A DNA stretch of 64,000 nt from Rhodanobacteraceae bacterium (lineage in GTDB: Bacteria > Pseudomonadota > Gammaproteobacteria > Xanthomonadales > SZUA-5), in the NCBI GenBank assembly GCA_016713135.1, contig JADJPR010000022.1, positions 388,202 to 452,201 on the forward strand, written 5' to 3'. Numbering within the stretch: position 1 is the stretch's first letter; every line of letters begins with the position of its first letter. The position numbers and the translations under genes were made by a program. Positions 9,154 to 19,968 of this stretch are shown piece by piece. Under the pieces are notes generated by a model, which worked only from the letters and a program-made list of their open reading frames with translations, was not told the origin of the DNA and did no database searches.

Positions 9154-9317
9154 CTAGTGTGGTGTTCCGTAATTACCTTGAATTATTTCCGCGCCTTTTG
9201 CGCCGATGCGGCGTTGCTCGTCGTCGCCATAGCCCTGCTATGACTCGTCCTCTCGCCTTGCCTCGCCGCAAAATTCATCGGAAATTTCTTCAACTTAATT
9301 ACGGAACACCAAACTAG
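9154..9317. mobile_element. MITE-like element, copy 1 (164 bp)
   Basis: The ends are inverted repeats of about 22 bp (ctagtgtggtgttccgtaat and its near-complement at the right end). CTAG lies at both limits, either as target duplication or repeat end. The interior holds no gene. A longer copy with the same ends lies at 26326-26564. CTAG targets are known for IS5-group transposases, but no matching transposase is present. Confidence 0.75.
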
Positions 9318-9376
9318 TGTTGCCCGCAAAGCCTGCCCCCTCATCGGGGCGCCCAGGATCGGTGATCCGGTGTGCG

Positions 9377-10873
9377 TCAGCGCCCCGCTTCCTCCAACAA
9401 CACGGCGACGGTCTCTTCGAACAGCGCGTCAGCCCGGGTCCGATCGGCGGCAATCGCCACGAGCCCTAGTTTGCCGAATTCCGCGAGCGCCCCGATCAGG
9501 TTGAACACCACGCCGGTCTGGGTGTTCTGGTCGAAATGCAACTGGCGCTCGACGAGGATATCGATCAGGTCCTCGGGCACCAGTCGCTTGAGGCGCTCGT
9601 CCACCAGATTGTCGGTTGCGCAGTAGCAACGGGCCTGGCCCAACGGGGTCAGGAACTCGCCGGTGATAGAATCCACGTACCCGGCGGTCAGAAACTGGAG
9701 CATCTGGTAGGGCAAGGTGGTGCCGCCTTTCCGCAGATTGATCTCGATCGCATGGTGGCGCCAGCCGCCTTCCTCCTGTACCGAGACGAAGTCGATCGAA
9801 AAGCGCCCGATGACCCCCTCTGCAGCAAGGACGGCGCCCACTTTCCGGCCGGTCTCCGCGAGCGCTTGCCGATAAGCGGCGTCCGCGGGAAAGCGGCTTC
9901 CAAGGAATATCTGCCCGGTAGGTCCGCCGAGTATCTGGTCGTGGGTGGAAATGACTTCCAGCACGCCCAGCGCGTTCACCCGCATCTGGACCGAAGGCGA
10001 GCATTTTGCCTTGCCGTCGATCCAGGCCTCGACGACCCCGCCCTTCTCGGCGAACTTGCGTGCGTAGGTCGTGAAGTCCATTCCGCTGGCCTCGAACCGG
10101 AGTCTTTGCGGAAGCTCGGCGCGCATCCAGGAGACGAGATCGCCTTCCTCCGGCGCATCACCGAAATCGATCACCGCATTGCCTTCTCCGGAGAAGCCCT
10201 CATCGAGCTTCAGTACCGCGCGCCGCAGTCCTGGCTGGCGTTGCCGCAAGTCCACCAGTGCCTGGGCCGCGGCATCGAGATCCGGCAAGCCCTCGGCACC
10301 ATCCGCAGACAGCACGCCCGCCCGACGGAAAGCGGTCCGGCTCCCGCTCTTGCTGCCCCAGTAAGCCAGTTCCGGATCGCAGGCATACAGTGGGACATCG
10401 AGCACCAGCGCAAGCTCGCGTTCCAGCGCGGTGGCATTGAAGACCGAGAGGTGCGCGAGTGCCGGATCCCCGATGGCAGCGCGCAGCCGGGCCAGCAGGC
10501 GCGGCCGCTCCAGGATTTTCTGGGTCAGGCTGCGCGGCGAGGCATCGTCCGCCGACAGCAGCGTGAGCCGCCTGCGCGCGTGCGTCCCCGGAATTCCCGA
10601 CAACAGGTTCAGGTAGTAGTCGATGACGCTGGGTGCGATCGGCGTCGAAGTGACGAAAACCACCCGGGTGCGCGGCATGCGCAGGAGCATGAGCATGCTC
10701 AGCTGGCGCTCTTCATAGTGACGCGCACCTTCGACCCGGGCCAGGACTTCCGGGTCAAGACTCAGCCCCGGCACGACAACCACGGTGCGCGGCGCCAGAC
10801 GGTCGTGCGCCACCCGCTCGAACATCGGGCGCAGGCGCGATTGCAGCAAAGCGAATCGGGCATCAGCTTCCAT
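9377..10873 (-). CDS. ATP-grasp protein, peptide ligase PGM1-related
   Basis: A 498-residue protein. The C-terminal half has the ATP-grasp signs: AVLKLDEGFSGEGNAV near residue 240, GRFSIDFVSVQEEG near 367, and EINLRKGGTTLPYQM near 390 for metal and ATP binding. The pattern matches proteins annotated as PGM1-related peptide ligases, named after the pheganomycin ligase of Streptomyces, which forms amide bonds at an acyl-phosphate. The N-terminal half (VVVVPGLSLDPEVL, VFVTSTPIAPSVIDYYLNLL) is typical of the same proteins. It is transcribed divergently from an N-formylglutamate amidohydrolase gene. The substrate is unknown. Confidence 0.75.
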   Translation of the reverse strand: MEADARFALLQSRLRPMFERVAHDRLAPRTVVVVPGLSLDPEVLARVEGARHYEERQLSMLMLLRMPRTRVVFVTSTPIAPSVIDYYLNLLSGIPGTHARRRLTLLSADDASPRSLTQKILERPRLLARLRAAIGDPALAHLSVFNATALERELALVLDVPLYACDPELAYWGSKSGSRTAFRRAGVLSADGAEGLPDLDAAAQALVDLRQRQPGLRRAVLKLDEGFSGEGNAVIDFGDAPEEGDLVSWMRAELPQRLRFEASGMDFTTYARKFAEKGGVVEAWIDGKAKCSPSVQMRVNALGVLEVISTHDQILGGPTGQIFLGSRFPADAAYRQALAETGRKVGAVLAAEGVIGRFSIDFVSVQEEGGWRHHAIEINLRKGGTTLPYQMLQFLTAGYVDSITGEFLTPLGQARCYCATDNLVDERLKRLVPEDLIDILVERQLHFDQNTQTGVVFNLIGALAEFGKLGLVAIAADRTRADALFEETVAVLLEEAGR

Positions 10874-10963
10874 GCTGATCGCGTATACCGGAGATCTCGG
10901 GCCGCACCCTGATCCGGATCAAACTGCGGCATCATCGAGGCCCCAGGATCGGCAGCAGCATCG

Positions 10964-11701
10964 ATGTTCCGCTTTCACCCGGGCAGCAACCTCCACTGGC
11001 TGGTGCTGTGCGATCACGCGTCGAATCGCGTACCGGCAGAATTGTCGGATCTGGGACTATCGCCGCACGAACTCGGCCGGCACACCGCCTGGGATATCGG
11101 GGCAGGCGATGTCGCGCGGCGCATCGCGCGTGGACTTGGGGCGCCGCTCATCGAACAGGGCGTTTCCCGGCTGGTGATCGACGCCAACCGCGGCTGGGGC
11201 GACGACACCTTGATCCCGCGAATCAGCGACGGCACCCGCATCCCCGGGAACCAGGACGTCGACGAAACCGAGAAGCGCCGGCGTTGGGAGCTCTGGCATC
11301 GCCCCTACCATCGCCGCATCGAGCGCCATCTGAATCAGATGCACGGCGTTGGCCTGGTTCCTTTCGTCGTGTCGATTCACAGCTTCACACCCCAACTCGG
11401 CGGCGGCGAACCTCGGCCCTGGCCCATCGGAATACTGTGGCGCCACGATCCAACCCTGGCCCACGCGCTGATCAGGCACCTGGGCCGCGATGGAGAGTTG
11501 ATCGGAGACAACCGGCCCTACGATGGACACGTGGCGATGGGCTACACCGTCGAATTCCACGCCATCGGCCGGGCGCTGCCCTACACGATGGTGGAATTGC
11601 GTCAGGACCAGCTGGCCACACCCTCGGCGCGCAGGCGCTGGGCCTGCAAGGTCGGCTCTGCGCTCGAGGCAGTCGTCGGGCATTTCCGCCGCATTCGCTG
11701 A
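10964..11701 (+). CDS. N-formylglutamate amidohydrolase family protein
   Basis: A 245-residue protein of the N-formylglutamate amidohydrolase family, a zinc hydrolase fold. Visible motifs are CDHASNRVP near residue 17, HTAWDIGAGDVAR near 39, DANRGWGDDT, FVVSIHSFTP near 128, and the C-terminal YTVEFHAIG. The family hydrolyses N-formylglutamate or related amides, but outside histidine catabolism the substrates are mostly unassigned. No hut genes are near. Its divergent partner is a peptide-ligase-like ATP-grasp protein, so the two may act on one amide-linked metabolite. Confidence 0.8.
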   Translation: MFRFHPGSNLHWLVLCDHASNRVPAELSDLGLSPHELGRHTAWDIGAGDVARRIARGLGAPLIEQGVSRLVIDANRGWGDDTLIPRISDGTRIPGNQDVDETEKRRRWELWHRPYHRRIERHLNQMHGVGLVPFVVSIHSFTPQLGGGEPRPWPIGILWRHDPTLAHALIRHLGRDGELIGDNRPYDGHVAMGYTVEFHAIGRALPYTMVELRQDQLATPSARRRWACKVGSALEAVVGHFRRIR

Positions 11702-11783
11702 GCCGATGGTCGGCGACCCACGCCGACGGCAAGCGGCGTGCGAGGTTCGCGCGCGTCCCGGCTCGCAGCGCGGCTTGCGCGAT

Positions 11784-12725
11784 TCAATCGCGGTCTATCC
11801 CGCCGAGGGCTGATCCGCGCGGGCGCTCGAACTCATCGAGAGCCCGCCGCGCCGCCTCGCGGCCGATCGCGATCATCTCGCGCGCACGCCAGAACTCGTA
11901 GAAGTAGCAGGCGTCGTGCGGGATGCGAATCAGCACGTCCGGTGGGTCCAATGCCAGTTGCATCTGGCTCATGCGCGCGTGGATCGTATCCAGCGCGCGA
12001 GACATCAAGTCGAGCAGACCGGGCTGCGTGGGAGTGTCCGACTTGCCTTCCATCAGGCGCTCGAACCAGGCGTGGACCCGCGCACTGAGCTTGTCCGGCG
12101 CCGCGTCCTGCACGTCCGTCATCGGCTCGGGCGCACGCAAGTGCAGTGTCGACTGCGCATTGGCATCCACCGCGATCACCAGGTCGGCCGCGAACAGCCG
12201 CGTCGCTGCGATCGGCACCGGCGCCAGCAGGCCGCCATCGACCAGGTCGCGCCCATCGAGGCGGTGCGGCGTGAACATCATCGGGATCGCGATCGAGGCG
12301 CGGATCGCATCGAACAGACGTCCACGCGCCAGCCAGACCTCGCGCTGGTTGGTCAAGTCGGTGGCGACTGCCACGAAGGGCAAAGGCAGGTCCTCGATGC
12401 GGTGATCGCCCACCAGGTCCTGCATCGCGGCGATCACGCGCTCGCCCTTGATCAGCCCCGGATGGCCGAAAGCGAAATCGAGCAGGCGCAGGACGTCACC
12501 GCGATCCAGCGCGCAGGCCCAGTCGCGGTACTCGCTCAATCGCCCCGCGGCATGGATGCCGCCAACCAGCGCGCCCATCGATGAGCCAGCGATCGCCGAC
12601 AGCCGGTAACCGCGCGCGGCCAGTTCTTCGATCACGCCAATATGCGCAAGCCCACGTGCGCCGCCCGCGCCGAGTACCAGGGCCACGCTGCGGGCCGCTA
12701 TCCGTCGCTCATCGTCGTTGCCCAC
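11784..12725 (-). CDS. patatin-like phospholipase
   Basis: A patatin-domain protein with the oxyanion-hole motif GAGGARG, the nucleophile elbow GSSMG and the DGG of the Ser-Asp dyad. The frame is open to 12809, but that start would overlap the tRNA terminator. A GTG at 12725 with a perfect AGGAGG six bases upstream is chosen, giving 313 residues. Proteins of this family are lipid acyl hydrolases of the RssA/YchK type. No signal peptide is visible, so it is likely cytoplasmic. It is convergent with the amidohydrolase gene. Confidence 0.85.
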   Translation of the reverse strand: MGNDDERRIAARSVALVLGAGGARGLAHIGVIEELAARGYRLSAIAGSSMGALVGGIHAAGRLSEYRDWACALDRGDVLRLLDFAFGHPGLIKGERVIAAMQDLVGDHRIEDLPLPFVAVATDLTNQREVWLARGRLFDAIRASIAIPMMFTPHRLDGRDLVDGGLLAPVPIAATRLFAADLVIAVDANAQSTLHLRAPEPMTDVQDAAPDKLSARVHAWFERLMEGKSDTPTQPGLLDLMSRALDTIHARMSQMQLALDPPDVLIRIPHDACYFYEFWRAREMIAIGREAARRALDEFERPRGSALGGIDRD

Positions 12726-12770
12726 AGAGCGCCTCCTGCCACGCGTGCAGTGCTTCCGATCCGCGCATGC

Positions 12771-12803
12771 AAAAAGGCCCGCGTGGTTGTCCACGCGGGC
12801 CTT
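12771..12803 (-). terminator. Rho-independent terminator of the tRNA-Asn gene
   Basis: On the minus strand AAGGCCCGCGTGG pairs with CCACGCGGGCCTT over a 4-base loop and is followed by TTTTT. It lies 9 bases behind the tRNA. Confidence 0.9.
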
Positions 12804-12812
12804 CGCCAAAGC

Positions 12813-12887
<75 letters not shown>

Positions 12888-12951
12888 ACGGTAGAAGCGG
12901 AATAATGCCGACGTCCTGCCGCGTCCGTCAATAGCCCCGCCGAAGCTTTTT

Positions 12952-14325
12952 TCAAGCAGCCGGCTTGAGGCGGTAACACGGCTTGTACGGGTCGCTGCCC
13001 GGCAGTTTCATGCGGTGCTGTTCGACAAAGGCTCTCAGCAGTCCATCCATCGCATCCATGATCGCCGGCTCGCCGGTCAATTCGTAGGGCCCGTGCGCCT
13101 CGATGGCGCGGATGCCCTCCTCCTTGACGTTGCCCGCGACGATGCCGCTGAACGCGCGGCGCAAATCAGCCGCCAGTTCGTGAACCGGACGACCGCGGTG
13201 CAATTGCAGTTGCGCCATCGCCTCGTGGGTTGGCATGAAGCGGAACTGGAAGGCCTCGGGGATTTTCAGTGTCCAGTTGTAGAAGAAGGCGTCCTTGGTC
13301 TCGACCCGATGGTCGGTGACCTGCGCCATGCCCTGCTTGACGTGGCGCGCGACCTCCACCGGATCGCCGACAATGATGCGGTAACGCTCAGAGGCCGCAT
13401 CGCCCAGCGTGAGCTTGAGGAAGGCATCGATCTGCTCGAAGTAGGCGGCGCTGTCCTTGGGGCCAGTGAACACCACCGGGAAGGGCACCCGCGCGTTGTC
13501 CGGGTGCAGCAGGATGCCGAGCAGGTAAAGGATCTCTTCTGCGGTGCCGACGCCACCCGGGAACACGATGATCGCGTGACCAACGCGCACGAAGGATTCG
13601 AGTCGCTTTTCGATGTCCGGCATGATCACCAGTTGATTGACGATGGCATTGGGCGGCTCCGCCGCAATGATCCCGGGCTCGGTGATGCCGATGTAGCGGG
13701 TGTTGCTGATGCGCTGCTTCGCGTGCGCAATGGTGGCGCCCTTCATCGGCCCCTTCATCGCGCCCGGGCCGCAACCGGTGCAGATATCCATTCCGCGCAG
13801 GCCGAGTTCATAGCCCACCTTCTTGGTGTACTCGTACTCCTTGCGGCCGATCGAGTGACCGCCCCAGCAGACGACCATGTTCGGTGCCTGCTGCGCGCGC
13901 AGGATGCCGGCGTTGCGCAGGATGTCGAACACCGCGTTGGTGATGCCCTCGGGCTCGTGGAAGTTCGCGCGCGTCTTGATTTCGTTCTCGACATACAGGA
14001 TGTCGCGCAGCACCGCGAACAACAGCTGGCGGATGCCGCGAATGATCTCGCCGTCGACGAAGGCCTGCGCCGGCGCATTGATCAGGTCCAGTTTGACGCC
14101 GCGGTCCTGCTGGACCACGCGCACATCGAAATCCGGATGCCGCGCCAGCACCGCGCGCGCGTCGTCGCTCTCGCTGCCGGTGGTCAGCACCGCCAGCGTG
14201 CAGCGGCGGAACAGGTCATACAGGGTGCCGGTGGTGGCGGCGGTCAGGCGCCGCACCTCGGCTTTGGACAACACATCCATGCCCGCTTCGGGATTGATGC
14301 GGGCGCTGACAGGTCGGTGATTCAT
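12952..14325 (-). CDS. ppnN: pyrimidine/purine nucleotide 5'-monophosphate nucleosidase
   Basis: A 457-residue protein matching PpnN (YgdH) of E. coli in length and order: an N-terminal domain (TLYDLFRRCTLAVLTTG), the LOG/lysine-decarboxylase-like core with VVCWGGHSIG and GPGAMKGPMKGA, and the signature PGGVGTAEEILYLL near residue 256. A C-terminal extension is typical of PpnN and not of short LOG proteins. The enzyme cleaves nucleoside monophosphates to base and ribose 5-phosphate and in E. coli responds to (p)ppGpp. The start ATG is preceded by AAGGACG. Confidence 0.88.
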   Translation of the reverse strand: MNHRPVSARINPEAGMDVLSKAEVRRLTAATTGTLYDLFRRCTLAVLTTGSESDDARAVLARHPDFDVRVVQQDRGVKLDLINAPAQAFVDGEIIRGIRQLLFAVLRDILYVENEIKTRANFHEPEGITNAVFDILRNAGILRAQQAPNMVVCWGGHSIGRKEYEYTKKVGYELGLRGMDICTGCGPGAMKGPMKGATIAHAKQRISNTRYIGITEPGIIAAEPPNAIVNQLVIMPDIEKRLESFVRVGHAIIVFPGGVGTAEEILYLLGILLHPDNARVPFPVVFTGPKDSAAYFEQIDAFLKLTLGDAASERYRIIVGDPVEVARHVKQGMAQVTDHRVETKDAFFYNWTLKIPEAFQFRFMPTHEAMAQLQLHRGRPVHELAADLRRAFSGIVAGNVKEEGIRAIEAHGPYELTGEPAIMDAMDGLLRAFVEQHRMKLPGSDPYKPCYRLKPAA

Positions 14326-14451
14326 GAAACGTCCTTGCTGGAGCGCGGCCCGGTGGCAGCGCTTCCCTGGTCTTGATCGGGAGTCGGATCGAGCCGCCGC
14401 CCGGACGGGCGACGCGTGTGCGATCGCGCTCGCGCGATCGGACCCAATAGT

Positions 14452-15486
14452 TTACGCAGCTTCGGTCAATTGCGCGATACCGATGCCACCGCGGACGAGC
14501 TTGGCGTCGAATCCGCGCTCGGTCAGCAGGAACACCGCCGAGGCGCTACGCCGGCCAGTATCGCAATACACCCAGTATTCGCGGGCCGGGTCGAGGGTCT
14601 TAGCGAGCGTGCGCAAGCGCGCCAGCGGCACATTCATCGCCCCCGGCCAATGACCGCGCTCGAACTCGCTGGGCAGTCGGACATCCACCAGGCGCACATT
14701 GGCATTGATTTCGGACAGCTGGACCTCGCGCAGCAGCGGCGCCTTGAGCAGGCGCGCGAACGCAGCACTGGACAGGCGCATCAAGGAACAGCGAGTCAAC
14801 GCCCGTACCGTGGCATTGCGCGGCTCGCCGGAGACCAGCGCCTCCTCACCGAAGGCGCGCCCAACGCCGAGCTGCGCCAGTTCTTCTTCCGAGTTGCCAT
14901 TCGGGTCTTCCAGCACCACCTGGGCGCGCCCTTCGGTCACCACGTAGTAATAATCGCCGGGCTCGCCCTGCTTGAGGATGATCTGACCCGCCTCGAAGGT
15001 CACCGGTTCCATGCTGGCGAAGATCTGCGCGATGTTTCCCGGCGGAATGCGCAGGAAGGCCTTGCTCTGCAACAGGGCGGTCATCCAGTCCTGCGCGTTG
15101 TCCCCATCGCCGGCTGCGGCCAGCTCGCGCGCCTCAACGCCACCGGTCTGCGACCAGGTCAGCATCACGTCGAGCAGTTCGCGATCGACAAAGAGCACCT
15201 GAGCAGGCTTCAGGCAAAGCGCCGTCTGCGCCCGCCGCTGGCCTGGGGCCAGCGCATAACGCGCTTCGGGATCGCCCGCGCGCAATCGGCCAGCGCCTCG
15301 CTCGTCCTGCAACTCGATCTCGCCATCGATCAGGAAGGCCTGGGTGCGCGCCAATTCGCCGCGGCTGAAGATCACCTGGCCTGGCTGATAGTTCACCAGA
15401 CTGCTCTGCTTCGCCAGCTGCGAGCGATCCGACGGAACCAGCGACTGCAGCGGCACGAAGCGCCCGAACAGGCTGATGTTGACCAT
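14452..15486 (-). CDS. two cyclic-nucleotide-binding domains plus rhodanese
   Basis: The ATG at 15486 (MVNISLFGRFVPLQSL) is preferred over upstream codons that look non-coding, giving 344 residues. Residues 1-110 form one cNMP-binding-like domain (YQPGQVIFSRGELARTQAFLI). Residues 130-240 form a second, better one (FEAGQIILKQGEPGDYYYVV, GRAFGEEALVSGEPRNATV). The C-terminus is a rhodanese domain (VDVRLPSEFERGHWPGAMNV) with the active-site loop VYCDTGRRS. It has no DNA-binding domain, so it may sense a nucleotide and act in sulfur transfer or redox signalling. Confidence 0.8.
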   Translation of the reverse strand: MVNISLFGRFVPLQSLVPSDRSQLAKQSSLVNYQPGQVIFSRGELARTQAFLIDGEIELQDERGAGRLRAGDPEARYALAPGQRRAQTALCLKPAQVLFVDRELLDVMLTWSQTGGVEARELAAAGDGDNAQDWMTALLQSKAFLRIPPGNIAQIFASMEPVTFEAGQIILKQGEPGDYYYVVTEGRAQVVLEDPNGNSEEELAQLGVGRAFGEEALVSGEPRNATVRALTRCSLMRLSSAAFARLLKAPLLREVQLSEINANVRLVDVRLPSEFERGHWPGAMNVPLARLRTLAKTLDPAREYWVYCDTGRRSASAVFLLTERGFDAKLVRGGIGIAQLTEAA

Positions 15487-15601
15487 GGATGGCGGTGGCC
15501 TCCAGTGCGAGGGCCGGGATTCTAGTCCTTTCGAATACGGGTGACGAGTCGATCCGGCGGGCAATGAAACCCTTGTTCGCGTGTGTTTCAGGGCGCCCCA
15601 A

Positions 15602-16062
15602 ATCGGGTAGGAGGCGGGGTCACCCACGGCGAAACACCTCACCGACCTTGGCTTTGAGCCGTTCGATGCTGGTCGGCGCGATGCGCAGCTTCGGCGCCTT
15701 GTGCGCCGTCAGGCTGTAGCCCGGAAACTTGCGATTCCAAGGTCGATCGACGGCGCTCTTTGCCGCATTGACGTTGAGCCTAAGTCGCTCTTCCAGGAAC
15801 TGCGTATTGCTCGCCAGCACCCGCGCGCCGGCCGCTTCGCCGCGGACGTGGATGTTGCAGTCGTCCGCATAACGGCAGAACGCATGGCCGCGACGCCGTG
15901 CCGCCTCATATCCGTTTCCTGTTCGTCAGGCCAGCGCTTTGCCTTCAGCTTCCTTCAGGTTCGCAGTTTCCCACGACACCCTTGCCGTTCGGCCAACTCT
16001 TCCCCCTGCCGGGCGAGTAGAGGACTTTCACCTCAAAGCAGGTGCGCCCTGCCGGGCGCCCC
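15602..16062 (-). pseudogene. deleted group IIC intron copy
   Basis: The minus strand at 15620-15904 encodes a reverse-transcriptase piece with FCRYADDCN, FLEERLRLNVN and LGYS-like PGYSLTAHKAPKL. It is parallel to the intact maturase at 27855-29264. The 5' part at about 15905-16062 matches the first 150 bases of the full intron at 29508-29664. Most of the ORF 5' half, the maturase end and domain V are missing. The end CCTACCCGAT at 15602 matches the 3' end of the full intron. Confidence 0.85.
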
Positions 16063-16065
16063 AAA

Positions 16066-16094
16066 GAAAAACCCCGGCGGAAGACCGCCGGGGT
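16066..16094 (-). terminator. Rho-independent terminator of aceA
   Basis: On the minus strand ACCCCGGCGG pairs with CCGCCGGGGT over TCTT and is followed by TTTTC. It lies about 90 bases behind the aceA stop. The intron remnant begins a few bases after the T run. Confidence 0.9.
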
Positions 16095-16180
16095 GTGGGA
16101 GTGCAGCATCTCTTGTAACGCGGATCCAGTGACGCTCGGGCCAATGTCCTCGCACTGGCCCGGCGATTCCGTGATCTCGT

Positions 16181-17470
<1,290 letters not shown>

Positions 17471-17473
17471 GGT

Positions 17474-19084
<1,611 letters not shown>

Positions 19085-19261
19085 TCATCAGGCCAGGCGC
19101 CGCGCTCCCCCTCCCAAGGTGTGCGCGGCAGATGAACCCGAGCCTAACGAGAGAAACAAGAGTGCGCAAACCGGACGAAAGTCGGGGTGGGCCGGCAGCC
19201 GCTTGCACGCCCTCGCAAATCCCAGCATCATGATGCTTCCTATGTCACATCGTGATGTCTG

Positions 19262-19522
19262 ATGCGCACGACACTGACCTTGGACGATGACGTCCTCGCG
19301 CTGCTGAAACGCGCCGAGCGGGAGCGCGGATTGAGCTTCAAGCAAGTCGTGAATGACGCACTGCGGCGTGGACTTGCGGTTGCGCCCGTGGCGATGGTGG
19401 CCGAGCCGCTGCCGAGCTACCGCCTCGGCACCCGCGCCGGGATTGATTTGAGCAAATCGCTGGCACTCGCGGGGGAACTGGAGGACGAGGCACTGAAGGC
19501 CAGGCAGACGCTGGGCCGATGA
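19262..19522 (+). CDS. VapB-like antitoxin
   Basis: An 86-residue protein beginning MRTTLTLDDDVLALLKR, a ribbon-helix-helix start usual in VapB-type antitoxins of PIN toxins. The rest (SFKQVVNDALRRGL) completes the dimer-forming helices, and the C-terminal part should wrap the toxin. The stop overlaps the PIN gene start by four bases (ATGA), so the pair is co-translated. Such pairs normally repress their own promoter. Confidence 0.85.
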   Translation: MRTTLTLDDDVLALLKRAERERGLSFKQVVNDALRRGLAVAPVAMVAEPLPSYRLGTRAGIDLSKSLALAGELEDEALKARQTLGR

Positions 19523-19953
19523 AGGTCCTGGATGCCAATGTGCTGATCGCCGCCGCCGCCAGCGATCACCCGCATCACGCTGTGGCTGCGAGCTGGCTGG
19601 CGCGCGCGCGGCGCGAACACGAGTTGTTGGCGCTGTGCCCGGTGGTCGCCCTCGCATTCCTGCGCATTACGACGAATCCGAAGATCAACGAGAGCCCGTT
19701 GACCGCCGCACAGGCACTCGCGTGGCTGCAGGCCTTGCTGCGCTCACCATCGGCACGCTGGATGCACCCGGCCGACGAGCACCTGCTGAACCTGGAACGG
19801 CTGCTCGTCGGGCCGGTGGTCGGCAACCTGGTGATGGACGCACACCTCGCCGCGCTGGCGCTAGAGAACGGCGCGTCGGTGGTGACCTTCGACCGCGATT
19901 TCCTGCGCTTCCAGGGCCTGCGCGTGGAACTGCTCACGCACGAGGCGAACTGA
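19519..19953 (+). CDS. VapC-like PIN-domain toxin
   Basis: A 144-residue PIN domain starting MKVLDANVLIAAAASDHPHH. Acidic residues expected of the RNase site are seen in LDANVL, a later MDAHLAALA and VTFDRDFLRF. PIN toxins of this type cleave RNA, often tRNA or rRNA, when free of antitoxin. It follows the antitoxin with a four-base overlap and converges on ffh. Confidence 0.85.
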   Translation: MKVLDANVLIAAAASDHPHHAVAASWLARARREHELLALCPVVALAFLRITTNPKINESPLTAAQALAWLQALLRSPSARWMHPADEHLLNLERLLVGPVVGNLVMDAHLAALALENGASVVTFDRDFLRFQGLRVELLTHEAN

Positions 19954-19968
19954 CCGGCAGATCCTTCC

